A stretch of 64,000 nt of DNA from Timema cristinae (GCA_039000515.1 JBCFYV010011135.1:12074468-12138467), one strand, 5' to 3'; shown: positions 23,771 to 35,961, numbered from the stretch's first letter. The notes: a model not told the origin generated them from the letters alone. Made by a program: numbers and translations.

Positions 23771-23804
<34 letters not shown>
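23524..23804 (+). mobile_element. SINE A1, full length, plus
   Basis: TSD AACATCAACAATTA at 23,510-23,523 and AACATCAAACAATTA at 23,805-23,819. The head, body and shared tail are intact, ending in (ATT)n. Confidence 0.93.
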
Positions 23805-23807
<3 letters not shown>

Positions 23808-23855
23808 ATCAAACAATTATTAATTTATCAAAAGCTTGAATACATTACACATCGG

Positions 23856-24079
23856 CAGAGTAGGGTGTATACTATAGAGTAATGTTATATCTGGATTCTA
23901 TATTTAGAACAGGTTGTGCCAAGTCTATACCTAAAGCATTGTAACTCGTTCACTGCTGCTAGACTTAAGTTGTCCCAACCTGTTCAGCTGATAACCATAC
24001 ACAATGGTAATCAGCACTCTAGTTGCAGTGAACGTGTTCCAATACACCCGCTCCTAACGCTAGTCTAGTCCCTACTCTG
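23856..24079. mobile_element. Small foldback element (MITE-like)
   Basis: Perfect 10-bp inverted ends CAGAGTAGGG and CCCTACTCTG bound 224 bp. Inside are two further inverted pairs: AACAGGTTG with CAACCTGTT, and GTTCACTGC with GCAGTGAAC. The nested complementarity lets one strand fold into a branched hairpin. The CAG start fits hAT, but I see no 8-bp TSD. Confidence 0.45.
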
Positions 24080-25027
24080 GCACGTGCTGGTTCACTCTTT
24101 CATTTCGTTAAAATAAAGCATGAAGTTTGTAATAACTGTTTCTTTTTGGACACCTGTAGTGCCAAAACGATTAAAGTGTGTCTGAATTGACAAGTTAAGA
24201 TCGTAATATACATTCATCAAAGTACTAATAATGACAATAGTGAGGTAGAATGTGTAAAATGCAGAAGTGTATTTTCTATTGCAAACTGTGTAAAAACCGA
24301 CATTGAAAACCACATACAAGTCAAACAAAAATGGGCGGTGTCTGCAGCAATTGCAAGTTTGAGTGTGACATAATATTTTAAGAAAAGACAATTTGAAGAC
24401 GTTAAAAGAAAGCTAGATTCAGCTGAAGGTTTATGGGCGTAACACACAGTAATTAGTGCCTAATAACTCATTCCAGTTAATGTATTGTACCCGCAAACTG
24501 ATTAAAACATGTTTTGACACCAGGTTGGCATGTTCTAGAACAACATGCGAGGCAATAGTTACCGATGTGCTGATTCCTTATGGTAAACAGTTATTGGCAC
24601 AGGATTTGGACGCTGCAAATTTTATTTCTATTTATTCTGATGCATCAAACCACAAGGAAGTAAAGTTGATTCCCATAATCGTAAGATATTTTTCATACCT
24701 GTCTGGAATACACGTCAGAATTTTTGAAGTAAGAGATTTTCCGGGCAAAATAACTGACATATTTGCTGATTATATTTTGTAAGTGTTAAAAATAGACTCA
24801 TTTAGATACCAGAGTACTTGAATTTTGTACTGACAACACCAATACTAACTTTAGATTTATGCAAAGAAGTGGGAAAAATAATGTTTTTACCAAGCTGAAA
24901 TCAAATTGGGGTGGAAGAGAGCTTGTGGGAAATTGGTTGTGCCGCTTATATTTTTAACAATGCTATACAAATTTCAGCCAACTGTGTACCAATTGATGTT
25001 CAAGCTTTCATCACCGAGATTTATTCA

Positions 25028-25076
25028 TACAATATATAATATATATATATATAATATATATAATATATATATATAG
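25028..25076. repeat. TA dinucleotide microsatellite
   Basis: Imperfect (TA)n/(AATATA)n of about 48 bp inside the dead hAT gene. Confidence 0.85.
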
Positions 25077-25691
25077 TGCACGTTAATAAATTAAATAATT
25101 TTGTGAAATAGTGGATATTGGATATAATAAAATCTCGGGAAGCAGTAACACACGATGGTTGGCGTTACGACCCATGATTGAGCACATCCTACAGATATAT
25201 TCTGCCTTGAAATCAAAGTTTTCCTCAAACGAGAAGAGCCCCACAATTATCACAGATTATTTTTATAATACAGAGACACTCTTGTTTTCTCTTTTTGCAT
25301 AACTTGCCATCAATGTTCCAGAATACTATTTTGAAAATCGAATGACAGAAGTTTTCTATTATAGAAACTAGCAATATTTACTGTGAATTAAATAAAAGAC
25401 TAGCTGATAGAAAAGCAAATATTTTCTTACCATTACAGGTGCAGGAAAATTTGAAGCAGTTTAAGGAAGAAGGCATATTAAAACATGCCATTTTCAAAGA
25501 AAAAGTGGTATTATTTTATGACACATGTATTCAATATATATATGAATGGGAAGGACATAATAAGATTACCAAAAAATTCAATTGGTCTTTGTTTAACACT
25601 AAGCTCACCCATGACAACATTCAAGTATGCAGTAATTACATTCTTCACTATTTTTCTTAAATAAATTTAGTAGAAGATGAACTGTTTGATG

Positions 25692-25974
25692 GTGACCTGG
25701 CAGTCTAGGGGTAAGGTGTCAGACTTCTGTGCTGGCGGCTGGGGTTCAATCCTCGGTCCCGGCACAGATTTATCTGATTACCAAACCCTTCCTACACCTC
25801 TGACAAGACATCTTGTGAATGTGGGGAATGCCAGGCCTCCACCGTGGTTCAGATTCCACGTTAAACTGTAGGTCCTCCATTTCATCTCACAATCACCCTA
25901 CCATTACACATTAGCGTAAGTGCGTATAACCCGAACGGGTAGTAAGACGCGGTGCTAACAATAATAATAATAAT
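25692..25974 (+). mobile_element. SINE B, full length, inserted in hAT gene
   Basis: Perfect 12-bp TSD AACTGTTTGATG at 25,680-25,691 and 25,975-25,986, itself part of the transposase frame. The head GTGACCTGGCAGTCTAGGGG, body and shared tail are present. It postdates the hAT insertion. Confidence 0.95.
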
Positions 25975-26345
25975 AACTGTTTGATGAAACCTGAATTGTC
26001 CTGCGCTACGCAACAGATGAAAAAATTACTCACTAGAGACAAAATTATGTACCATTATTGAACAAACAGATTGAAATATTCAAAGCCTTCAGTGAAAATT
26101 ATGTTTCTAACAAAATTACTGGCAAATTGGTAGAATATATTTTCTGTTTACCAAGAACCAATATACCTGCCGAATGGGTGTTTTCTTTTATGAACAATAT
26201 GTGGCCGAGTGATAAAACATAATTACAAGTTGAAACTTTGAAATGTATGCAAGTTACTAAACATAATTTTAACCAAACTTGTATGGAATTTTATAAAAAA
26301 ATCTCCAGGAAAACGAATTATTATTAAAATCAATCCATTCTTCAC

Positions 26346-27017
26346 AAAAATATAAGAAGCAAAATTAAAAATTTAGATTAAGTACTGTTGTAGATTTTTT
26401 ATATTAAAGCCATTTTGTTTTACTGATACATTTGTTTCTTTATTACTTGGATCCCAAAATCCCAAGTATACAATTATGTGATAATCTACCATCTACTCAT
26501 ATCAAATAGTTGGTGTTTTTCGCAAAATTATTTTCATAATAGTAAGATATATTATAGATAAAAGAAGTACATTAGATTGTATTCTTTCCCTATTCTATTT
26601 TAAATATCCTGGTTACAATTTTGAAAAAAATATTCACCTTAGCCTTGACAGTTACTCAAGGACTGTTGATATCACTGTGTGAAGAAAATTAAACTCTATA
26701 TTTCTATTGGTGAAATATTTTATTGATTTTGACCAAAATATATTTTGTTATAAAAACTGTAAAAATATTTCCCTTTTCTCCCATGAGGGAAAATGAGACA
26801 TAGCCACTTCTCACCCCTGACCAAGACCAAGTCCAAGATTTTAACTTTGAGCTTTCTGTCCTCGGTAATTCAGTAAACGGCAAGCCTTACGTCCTAAACC
26901 ACGTGCCCAAACGTACGGGTATATAAAACCGAGCTTCAGTTGTTTATTCTATATGGTTTTAACAAGCTTTTAGAAGCAGTCAGCATATTATTTTTTAGTT
27001 ACGATTCAATCGTACTT
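26346..27017. other. hAT 3' flank, no gene
   Basis: AT-rich. AGCCACTTCTCACCCCTGA near 26,800-26,818 could be the right hAT terminus (reverse complement TCAGGGGTGAG), but no matching left end or TSD was found. Confidence 0.3.
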
Positions 27018-27310
27018 AATCCCACTTTGGTGGTCGAATGATCTTAAGGTGAGGTTTCCTAGAAACACTTCGGTGGCCTCATGGTCTAAGGTGCTACTAT
27101 CACAGTAGACTAGACAACTGACGACTGGTAGATCGAGGTTCTAATCTCAGTCGGGTGTACTGAGGGTGGTTTTTCCTAAACTGTTTTCCACCCTCCCTCC
27201 ACGCAAATAAGAGTACACTCCCTTTAAATATAACCATCCTAATATCTAAAACAATTAGCGTGATTAGTACATAATCGTTTAACCCGAACGAGTATTAAAA
27301 CGCTATGATA
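27018..27310 (+). mobile_element. SINE A2 with partly duplicated head, plus
   Basis: Two head starts occur in succession: CCCACTTTGGTGGTCGAATG at 27,020 and ACACTTCGGTGGCCTCATGG at 27,064. One body follows (CACCCTCCCTCCACGCAAAT) and a damaged tail (AACCCGAACGAGTATTAAAA). The head duplication foreshadows the 76-bp head arrays at 57-60 kb. Confidence 0.8.
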
Positions 27311-27563
27311 AAAAAAAGTTTCATATAAACTTTGGCTGGGGTACAAATGATAGTTCCAGATTTCCACACGTCCATCACAGACTCTGCCTTAAAATATGAG
27401 TTAAAATAACCCTGTTGTATCCCCGTGTCCAGATGTAGTTTATAACATTTACAAATATGATATTTAATGCGTAACTTAATGATAATTTCACATTTTCCAC
27501 GCTTCACTCTACAAACTTACGTTCTCAATGAATATTTATAACAACATGTCGACTAGATGAGAG

Positions 27564-28176
27564 TAGGGAGTGAAAAAAGTATAAATAATTGACTAATATC
27601 GATATTTTCCTTTCGATACTAGTATTTTACTCGATAATTTTACTGATATTAGTACTCACACTCTGGTATCGAAAGAAACAACTTTTTTTGGTATCCTCAG
27701 TCATACTGGGATTAAATGTTTACCATAGTTAAATAAGGTTATAAAATAGATTGAATTAATATATTACTAATTATATTTAGCTATTAAATATCTTCCCATC
27801 AACAAAATTTTCATAGACATTTTAAAAGCTGGTATGGTAAAACCTTTTATAATATCTATTATACAATACTATCTATTAAACCTTTCAACTACCAACACCT
27901 AACATAGACGCAATAGAATTAAGTATTCTCTAATATGGTTAAATCATTATAATTTTCGGTGTTTAAATAAATGTGAAAATACAATTATTATTACTATTAT
28001 TATGCAAAAGTTATATTATTGCTTGATAAAATACATATTTTTCCAGATTAAACTTTCAATACCGGTACTTGCTGTTATCGATACTTTTCTTTCGATACAA
28101 TACGGTATCGATATTTTTCTTCCGGTGATTTAAATGAGTATAGTATCGATACTTTTCCTTCGATATTACATCCCTA
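27564..28176. mobile_element. hAT-type MITE, 613 bp
   Basis: 8-bp TSD GATGAGAG at 27,556-27,563 and GATGAGAT at 28,177-28,184. The ends TAGGGAGTGAAAAAAGTAT and the inverted TAGGGATGTAATATCGAAGG both lead into repeated ATCGATA/TTTTCYTTCGATAC motifs. These subterminal repeats (at least six, both orientations) are probable transposase-binding sites. No coding capacity. Confidence 0.85.
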
Positions 28177-28889
28177 GATGAGATGTTAATTAATCTACGT
28201 TCTCAACTTCTAAAAGTTAGAAAACTCTGTTCACAATTTATATCCTCTCAGTAATGGCTGAAGTAGATTTTAAAACCCAACTTTTGGGCCATTTTTCCGG
28301 TAGATTTAACCCAAACAAAAAGCGTTCTGTATTGTATTTTCTTTCTCCAGAAGACCAATTTCTAGTGAATTGATGTGGAAAATGTATACCATTGTGTTGT
28401 TTTCTTTAGAATTTAACGAGCAGTTATAAAAGATTAACATTTTTAAATTTTTATTTTTTATATTAGTTACTGAAATGAGTTAGTTTATGTGAGGTAAAAA
28501 CTCAAGAGCTAATTTTGAAAACGACGTGGTTTCTATTTAGAATAAAACTTTTTTTAAATGTATAATTAGAGGTAGTAGAAATTGAAGTGATATAAAATAT
28601 TAATGTATACATATTTATGAACGAGATTATCAAAAGGATGGTATGAAATAACGAGACTCTGTTTTTTGTCTGATAGTATAATTGAGCTCTGTTTGTTAAA
28701 TTGGCTTCTCAAGAGAATTGCGTGGCCATTTGAACAATTAATTACGTCAAATCATAAGTTTAGATTAAAGGGAAAGTTTTGTGATTGAAAAAATATTACA
28801 ATAATAATAGACTTTCAGCTTCATTCATAGATACAATTCTAAAACTATCATAACACTAAACTATCAATTAAAAAATATTAAGCCTCGTT
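28177..28889. other. No recognisable gene
   Basis: AT-rich spacer before the satellite. Confidence 0.4.
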
Positions 28890-31800
28890 CTCGCATACAT
28901 CCCTAGTACTCCACTAACACTGCACTAGCTGATAGCACTCAGTTTAGTGCTTGAATACCACCCTAGTACACCAGTATCACTGCACTAGCTGATAGCACTT
29001 AGTTTAGTGCTTGAATACCACCCTAGTACTCCACTAACACTTCACTAGTTGAAAGCACTCAGTTTAGTGCTTGAATACCACCCTAGTACTCCACTAATAC
29101 TGCACTAGCGGATAGCACTCAGTTTAGTGCTTGAATACAACCCTAGTACACCAGTATCACTGCACTAGTTGAAAGCATTCAATTTAGTGCTTGAATACCA
29201 CCCTAGTAATCCACTAACACTGCACTAGCTGATAGCACTCATTTTAGTGCTTAAATACCACCCTAGTACTCCACTAACACTGCAACAGCTGATAGCACTC
29301 AGTTTAGTGCTTGAATACCACCCTAGTACTCCACTAACACTGCACTAGCTGATAGCACTTAGTTTAGTGCTTTAATACCACCCTAGTACACCATTATCAG
29401 TACACTAGCTGATAGCACTCAGTTTAGTGTTTGAATACCACCCTAGTACACCAGTATCCCTACACTAGCTGATAGCACTCAGTTTAGTGCTTGAATACCA
29501 CCCTAGTACACCAGTATCACTACACTAGCTGATAGCACTCAGTTTAGTGCTTGAATACCACCCTAGTACTCCACTAATCACTAGCACTAGCGGATAGCAC
29601 TCAGTTTAGTGCTTGAATACCACCCTAGTACTCCACTAACACTGCACTAGCGGATAGCACTCAGTTTAGTGCTTGAATACACCCTAGTACACCATTATCA
29701 CTACACTAGCGGATATAGCACTCAGTTTAGTGCTTGAATACCACCCTAGTACTCCACTAACACTACACTAGCTGATAGCACTCAGTTTAGTGCTTGAATA
29801 CCACCCTAGTACTCCACTAACACTGCACTAGCGGATAGCACTCAGTTTAGTGCTTGAATACACCCTAGTAGACCATTAACACTACACTAGCTGATAGCAC
29901 TCAGTTTAGTGTTTGAATACCACCCTAGTACACCAGTATCCACTACACTAGTTGTAAGCACACAGTTTAGTGCTTGAATACACCCCTAAGTACTCCACTA
30001 ACACTGCACTAGCGGATAGCACTCAGTTTAGTGCTTGAATACACAACCCCTAGATACACCATTAATCATACACTAGCTATAGCTAACTCAGTTTAGTGCT
30101 TGAATACCACCCTATGTACTCCACTAACACTGCACTAGCGGATAGCACTCAGTTTAGTGCTTGATACACCCAACCATACACTACACTAGTGTAGCATCAT
30201 TAGTTTGAATACCACCAGTATCACTACACTAGCTGATAGCACTCAGTTTAGTGCTTGAATACCACCCTAGTACTCCACTAACACTGCACTAGCTGATAGC
30301 ACTCAGTTTAGTGCTTGAATACCACCCTAGTACACCATTATCACTACACTAGCTGATAGCACTCAGTTTAGTGCTTGAATACCACCCTAGTACACCAGTA
30401 TCACATACACTAGCTGATAGCACTCAGTTTAGTGCTTGAATACCACCCTAGTACTCACTAACACTGCACTAGCTGATAGCACTCAGTTTAGTGCTTGAAT
30501 ACCACCCATAGTACACTAGTATCACTACACTAGCTGATAGCAATCAGTTTAGTGCTTGAATACCACCCTAGTACTCCACTAACACTGCACTAGCGGATAG
30601 CACTCAGTTTAGTGCTTGAATACCACCCTAGTACTCCACTAACACTGCACTAGCGGATAGCACTCAGTTTAGTGCTTGAATACCACCTTAGTACTCCACT
30701 AACACTACACTAGCTGATAGCACTCAGTTTAGTGCTTGAATACCACCCTAGTACTCCACTAACACTGCACTAGCGGATAGCACTCAGTTTAGTGCTTGAA
30801 TACACACTAGTACACCATTAACACTACACTAGCTGATAGCACTCAGTTTAGTGTTTGAATACCACCCTAGTACTCCACTAACATGCACTAGCGGATAGCA
30901 CTCAGTTTAGTGCTTGAATACCACCCTAGTACTCCACTAACACTGCACTAGCGGATAGCACTCAGTTTAGTGCTTGAATACACCCTAGTACACCATTATC
31001 ACTACACTAGCGGATAGCACTCAGTTTAGTGCTTGAATACCACCCTAGTACATCAGTATCACTACACTAGTTGAAAGCACATCAGTTTAGTGCTTGAATA
31101 CCACCCTAGTACTCTCACTAACACTGCACTAGCGGATAGCACTCAGTTTAGTGCTTGAATACACCCTAGTACACCATTATCACTACACTAGCGGATAGCA
31201 CTCAGTTTAGTGCTTGAATACACCCTAGTACACCATTATCACTACACTAGCTGATAGCACTCAGTTTAGTGCTTGAATACCACCCTAGTACTCCACTAAC
31301 ACTGCACTAGCGGATAGCACTCAGTTTAGTGCTTGAATACACCCTAGTACACCATTATCACTACACCAGTGGATAGCACTCAGTTTAGTGCTTGAATACA
31401 CCCTAGTACACCATTATCACTACACTAGCGGATAGCACTCAGTTTAGTGCTTGAATACCACCCTAGTACTCCACTAACACTGCACTAGCGGATAGCACTC
31501 AGTTTAGTGCTTGAATACCACCCTAGTACTTCCACTAACACTGCACTAGCGGATAGCACTCAGTTTAGTGCTTGAATACACCCTAGTACACCATTATCAC
31601 TACACTAGCTGATAGCACTCAGTTTAGTTCTTGAATACCACCCTAGTACTCCACTAACACTGCACTAGCGGATAGCACTCAGTTTAGTGCTTGAATACCA
31701 CCCTAGTACTCCACTAACACTGCACTAGCGGATAGCACTCAGTTTAGTGCTTGAATACCACCCTATTACTCCACTAACACTACACTAGCTGATAGCACTC

Positions 31801-32537
31801 AGTTTAGTGCTTGAATACCACCCTAGTACTCCACTAACACTGCACTAGCGGATAGCACTCAGTTTAGTGCTTGAATACACCCTAGTAGACCATTATCACT
31901 ACACTAGCTGATAGTACTCAGTTTAGTGTTTGAATACCACCCTAGTACACCAGTATCACTACACTAGTTGTAAGCCCTCAGTTTAGTGCTTGAATACCAC
32001 CCTAGTACTCCACTAACACTGCACTAGCGGATAGCACTCAGTTTAGTGCTTGAATACACCCTAGTACACCATTATCATTACACTAGCTGATAGCACTCAG
32101 TTTAGTGCTTGAATACCACCCTAGTACACCATTATCACTACACTAGCTGATAGCACTCAGTTTAGTGCTTGAATACACCCTAGTACACCATTATCACTAC
32201 ACTAGCTGATAGCACTCAGTTTAGTGCTTGAATACCACCCTAGTACACCATTATCACTGCAATAGCTGATAGCACTCAGTTTAGTGCTTGAATACCACCC
32301 TAGTACACCAGTATCACTACACTAGCTGATAGCACTCAGTTTAGTGCTTGAATACCACCCTAGTACTCCACTAACACTGCACTAGCGGATAGCACCCAGT
32401 TTAGTGCTTTAATACCACCCTAGTACTCCACTAACACTGCACTAGCGGATAGCACTCATTTTAGTGCTTGAATACCACCCTAGTACTCCACTAACACTAC
32501 ACTAGCTGATAGCACTCAGTTTAGTGCTTGAATACGA
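28890..32537. repeat. 60-bp satellite array, about 61 units
   Basis: The unit contains AGCACTCAGTTTAGTGCT, then TGAATACCACCCTAGTACTC, then CACTAACACTGCACTAGCGG. AGCACT and AGTGCT can pair as a 6-bp stem with loop CAGTTT in every unit. Two linked variant sets are intermixed: (a) 60 bp with ACTCCACTAACACTGC, and (b) 59 bp with TGAATACACCCTAG always followed by an ACACCATTATCACTACAC-like or similar half. Indels cluster at 29,570-30,220. No open frame. It could be a local tandem expansion or part of a larger heterochromatic satellite. Confidence 0.97.
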
Positions 32538-32614
32538 CCTTAAACATTTAATTGAAGTTCAACTACTGTAGTCAGTGTAAACGAAAACTAAACGTAAAGC
32601 TCGTATAAACGCGT

Positions 32615-32790
32615 TCACCGGGAAGGGGGTGCTCTAGAGTTCGGATCCCAACTAGGTGTACAGTGAGTTTTATTTAGTTAACGTTTACCACCCTTTAATC
32701 ACGTAAATGTGGATACATATCCCCTAAATTATATGTTTCTCATATCTAACACAGCAAAGTAGTTAAATGCTGATAGTCAGTACTTCGTAA
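32615..32790 (+). mobile_element. SINE A2 fragment, plus
   Basis: Starts inside the head (TAGAGTTCGGATCCCAACTA) and keeps the body (TTTACCACCCTTTAATCACG). The tail is lost. Confidence 0.6.
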
Positions 32791-32823
32791 AGGTTCAAAA
32801 TATAGGCCTACTTATTAATACTC

Positions 32824-33080
32824 ATCACCGCGTCTTACTATTCGTTCGTTAGGGTTATCCGATTAAATACAAATTACACTAATAGGCTAGGAATTGGGAA
32901 GGTTGAATTTAGAGGACGTGAATCTGCATTTTATTGAAAGGAGAGTGTAAAACCATTTAGGGGCCCCTCTCCCCCCCCCCCCCCCATTTCACCCGAGCGA
33001 GATTCGAACCTCATCTTCCCGTCCTCAGCAGTCTAACTCAACACAAAATTAGCACGTTATCTAACTACACCACGAGGCAT
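32824..33080 (-). mobile_element. SINE A1, minus, with poly(C)
   Basis: CACCGCGTCTTACTATTCG tail, body, box B reverse complement GCGAGATTCGAACCTC and head end CTAACTACACCACGAGGC. A run of about 14 C at 32,970-32,985 replaces the usual body segment; its exact length may be a sequencing artefact. Confidence 0.85.
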
Positions 33081-33514
33081 GTGCCAACCTATTTAATCTT
33101 GGTGTATCTTTTTATCAAGTTATTTAGATTTTGGTTATGTGTTACATATAACTAACCACTGATAAAGCTAGTAATGGTTATAAAAGAGAAGTTAGGGCTT
33201 GGTCCCCTGGTGCTATCTATAGACAAGCTAAGCTGTATTTCGAAGAATTAAGCTATATAATACATAATTTAGATATTTAAACCAAACGCGAACAATATCT
33301 ATCCGAATACAATTTGCGCTCACCAAAGCCGGCATGTTCGTATTCTATAGCCCTACGAATTAATCCGGCTAAGTATTAATGGACCGCAGAACTTATGGTA
33401 AGTCGCTCTACGGCGGATTAGGCTCATATTATCCATTAGTAAACTATGAGGGGGACCAGTAACTAAGAGGAAGGGCCATTAGTTTGATCTCAATCCTGGT
33501 CTAAACAAATCTAC
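33081..33514. other. No recognisable gene
   Basis: Non-repetitive DNA with no supported feature. Confidence 0.4.
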
Positions 33515-33528
33515 TAATAGTACTTTAA

Positions 33529-33812
33529 CAGGTGACCTGGTGGTCTAGGGGTAAGGTGTCGGATTTCTGTGCTGGCGGCCGGGGTTCAATCCTCGGTCCC
33601 GGCACAGATTTATCCGATTTCCAAACCCTTCCTTCACCTCTGACAAGACATCTTGTGAATGTGGGGAATGCCAGGCCACCACCGTGGTTCGGATTCCACG
33701 TTAAACTGTAGGTCCTTCATTTCATCTCACAATCACCCTACCATTACACATTAGCGTAAGTGCGTATAACCCGAACGGGTAGTAAGACGTGGTGCTAATA
33801 ATCAAATAATCA
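33529..33812 (+). mobile_element. SINE B, full length, plus
   Basis: Perfect 14-bp TSD TAATAGTACTTTAA at 33,515-33,528 and 33,813-33,826. Intact head (CTGGTGGTCTAGGGGTAAGG), body and shared tail, so a good reference copy for the family. Confidence 0.96.
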
Positions 33813-33876
33813 TAATAGTACTTTAAGACTACAATATTTCCTTATTCTAAACATATATTTCAATTATTGTAGGTAA

Positions 33877-34125
33877 ACCAGCTTCGTTGGCCACATGGTC
33901 TAAGACGCTACTCTGACAATATATCAGACTGCCTGTGACGGAGAGAGTTTGTTTTGATACCAGTCAGATGTATTGAGGGTGGTTTTTATATAATGAATTC
34001 TTACTCTCCACGCAAATGTGGGTACACTTCCTAACAATTCAACCTTCCTTATCCCTAGCCCATTATCGTAATTATATAATGAGCATATAATCTGAATGAA
34101 TAATAAGGCTGGGTGATAAAAAAAA
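33877..34125 (+). mobile_element. SINE A2, diverged, plus
   Basis: Head AGCTTCGTTGGCCACATGGT, decayed box B, then CTCTCCACGCAAATGTGGG and a damaged tail ATAATAAGGCTGGGTGAT. Confidence 0.8.
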
Positions 34126-34334
34126 TGGTTGCATGCATGGTGTTTAATGCGCTTGAGTTTGATGAAGAAGTTTACAAGATGTGTGCAGAAGTAGACTCAT
34201 GTCTAAGCTTGTGAATCAACATTAAAACAGGGATATTAGTTTAATTTTAAGCTAATCCTTGCTAGGATAGGACGGGAAATATTGCGTGTTCTTAAAACAA
34301 TAGCTTGGCTTCAAGCTTTTCTCTTCAAAATAAA

Positions 34335-34622
34335 ATTAACTTTACCTCCATTACTGTTCCCAGCCTGTGGTCCGTTTTTTTATCCAAGCCATATATTTCC
34401 CACTACCTGCTTATTAGGCCTGTCATAGCTTCATATGCCTTATAATATAACTTGAGACTAGGACAAGCACAACAACCAATCCCCGGCCGTCAATTTATCA
34501 ATGTTAAAGAGTAAACCCATATATTCATCAATGATAAAGTTTTAGCCATGCCGGGAATAGAACCAGGGACCCTTAACTCAGTAGGCAGACACTCTACTGA
34601 CTGAGATAAGGTGTTGGACTTT
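34335..34622 (-). mobile_element. SINE family E, minus, copy 1
   Basis: Shares with 62,480-62,745 the body landmarks TAGGCCTGTCATAGCTTCAT, ATGCCTTATAATATAACTTG and GACTAGGACAAGCACAACA, then the head GGGACCCTTAACTCAGTAGG and TACTGACTGAGATAAGGTG. The reverse complement gives a tRNA-like TCTCAGTCAGTAGAG box A and ACCAGGGTTC-like box B. Confidence 0.7.
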
Positions 34623-34661
34623 CAAGATAAAATTATAAATCTAAAAAAATATATTTAACGC

Positions 34662-34905
34662 CATGTTTTACTAGCCGTGCGGGTTATATGCTTATGTACT
34701 AATTACGCTAATGGTTTTAAGGATGAAGGTTATGTTTAGAGGAAATGTACTCATATTTTTATGGTGGGAGAGTAAAAAACTATTTTGGAAAAGGCACCTT
34801 CAGTACACCCAACTGAGATTCAAACCTCAAGCTCTCAGTCATCGGCCGTTTAATCTCCAGCAAGATTAGCGCGTTATACCGTGCGGCCACCAAATCGGGT
34901 TGAGC
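34662..34905 (-). mobile_element. SINE A2, minus
   Basis: Tail TTTTACTAGCCGTGCGGGTT, the body, box B reverse complement TGAGATTCAAACCTC, and head end ACCGTGCGGCCACCAAATCG. Confidence 0.8.
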
Positions 34906-35042
34906 TAAAAACTTATGAATGTGTGTACAGCTATTATTGTATATAATGATGAATATTTTATATTAATTTGATAGTAGGATCGATATGTTGAGTGTATTTA
35001 TTGGGTTTTGTTTGTCACTTTCTCTCACACCTCCCCCCATTC

Positions 35043-35268
35043 AGATCAAACACATATGTACTGATTACGCTAATGTGCTAGGAATGGGTAAGAATGAATT
35101 TAGGAGGAGCTGTAATCGCACTTGCGTGGAACAAGACTGATGAATAATTTAGTAAAAACCATCCTCAGTCCAACTTACCGGGATTTGAACCCCATTCTCC
35201 CGATCATTGGAAGTCCAGTATATTTCGAGAGTGGTTCCTTGGATCATATAGCCACCGAAGTGGGTGGG
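35043..35268 (-). mobile_element. SINE A2 fragment, minus
   Basis: Body from CACATATGTACTGATTACGC through TTGAACCCCATTCTCCCG to head end GCCACCGAAGTGGG. The terminal tail is missing. Confidence 0.7.
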
Positions 35269-35359
35269 AGGCTCTATAAAACGTTGATTCTTAGAAAAGG
35301 TTGCACCCAAATTTCAAGGAACTGGTTTAAATTGTAGTGTTTAATATTTGTCGTTGAAT

Positions 35360-35450
35360 CTGTCGTGGTCTAGCACCTTAGCACAGTTGGTAGGCCTACG
35401 TGTCTACCTGCTGAGTTAAGGGGTCTCCGGTTTGTTTCCCGGCATGCTCA
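35360..35450 (+). mobile_element. SINE family E head, plus
   Basis: ACCTTAGCACAGTTGGTAGG (box A), TACCTGCTGAGTTAAGGGG and GGTTTGTTTCCCGGCATG match the E heads on the opposite strand at 34.6 and 62.7 kb. Confidence 0.5.
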
Positions 35451-35961
35451 AAAAGATATATGCAAAATAATTTTTTAATTCAAAGTCCAAGGGATATAAA
35501 TAAATTCAAAATATACACAATTTGAATTAACTATTTTCATGAGTATCTAGGCATCAATAAATCAATAACTTCGAAATGCTACATGTAAACAACATTTTAT
35601 ATATGCAATATAAAACACATAAAAAATGTATACATAAAAACAAGAAAAATTATATAGAAAACATAAAAACTTGTAAAAATAGCCAAACTAAAATGCAGTA
35701 CTAAACAGACCTGATGTAAGCCGAGTCAACACATCCCCTATATTAGGCAACCCGCTCGCCGCCAGTGCATAATTCCCCGCTTTCTCCTTTACTGTGTGTC
35801 AATAGGCTAACTTCAACTTTCTTTGGCATTCTCGGCATAAGGGGTGGCATAATAAAGATCATTAAGTTGGTTTTGAAATAATCATAAATATAAATTGATA
35901 ACATAGAATACTGTAGTTTATAATATAATATGTATGTAGAGATATTTTCAAAAAAAACTAA

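Larger units (their letters stand above)
24230..26345 (+). pseudogene. hAT transposase, BED-zinc-finger type, split by a SINE
   Basis: Pieces of one plus-strand transposase in order. A BED-type finger (EVECVKCRSVFSIANCVKTD, then an H at the right spacing) lies at about 24,240-24,330. The segment at 24,456-24,780 contains FDTRLACSRTTCEAIVTDVL and FISIYSDASNHKEVK, the latter with the catalytic D region. SSNTRWLALRPMIEHILQIY is at 25,135-25,200. The C-terminal dimerisation block RTNIPAEWVFSFMNNMWPSD is at about 26,155-26,215. Frameshifts, stops and a TA-repeat expansion near 25,030-25,075 disable it, and SINE B interrupts it at 25,692-25,974. In a live element this protein would cut and paste the element at its inverted ends. 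Confidence 0.85.

Noticed and set aside
24092..24447. Two overlapping minus-strand ORFs of 99 and 76 codons
   Set aside because: Shadows of the plus-strand hAT BED-finger region, which has the recognisable motifs.
28890..32537. CRISPR-like regular repeats
   Set aside because: The whole 60-bp unit repeats without unique spacers; it is a tandem satellite in an animal genome.
33529..33600. Functional tRNA-Glu gene
   Set aside because: The head is part of a complete SINE with body, tail and TSD. Anticodon-loop and acceptor-stem pairing are not preserved. The same applies to the other tRNA-like heads.
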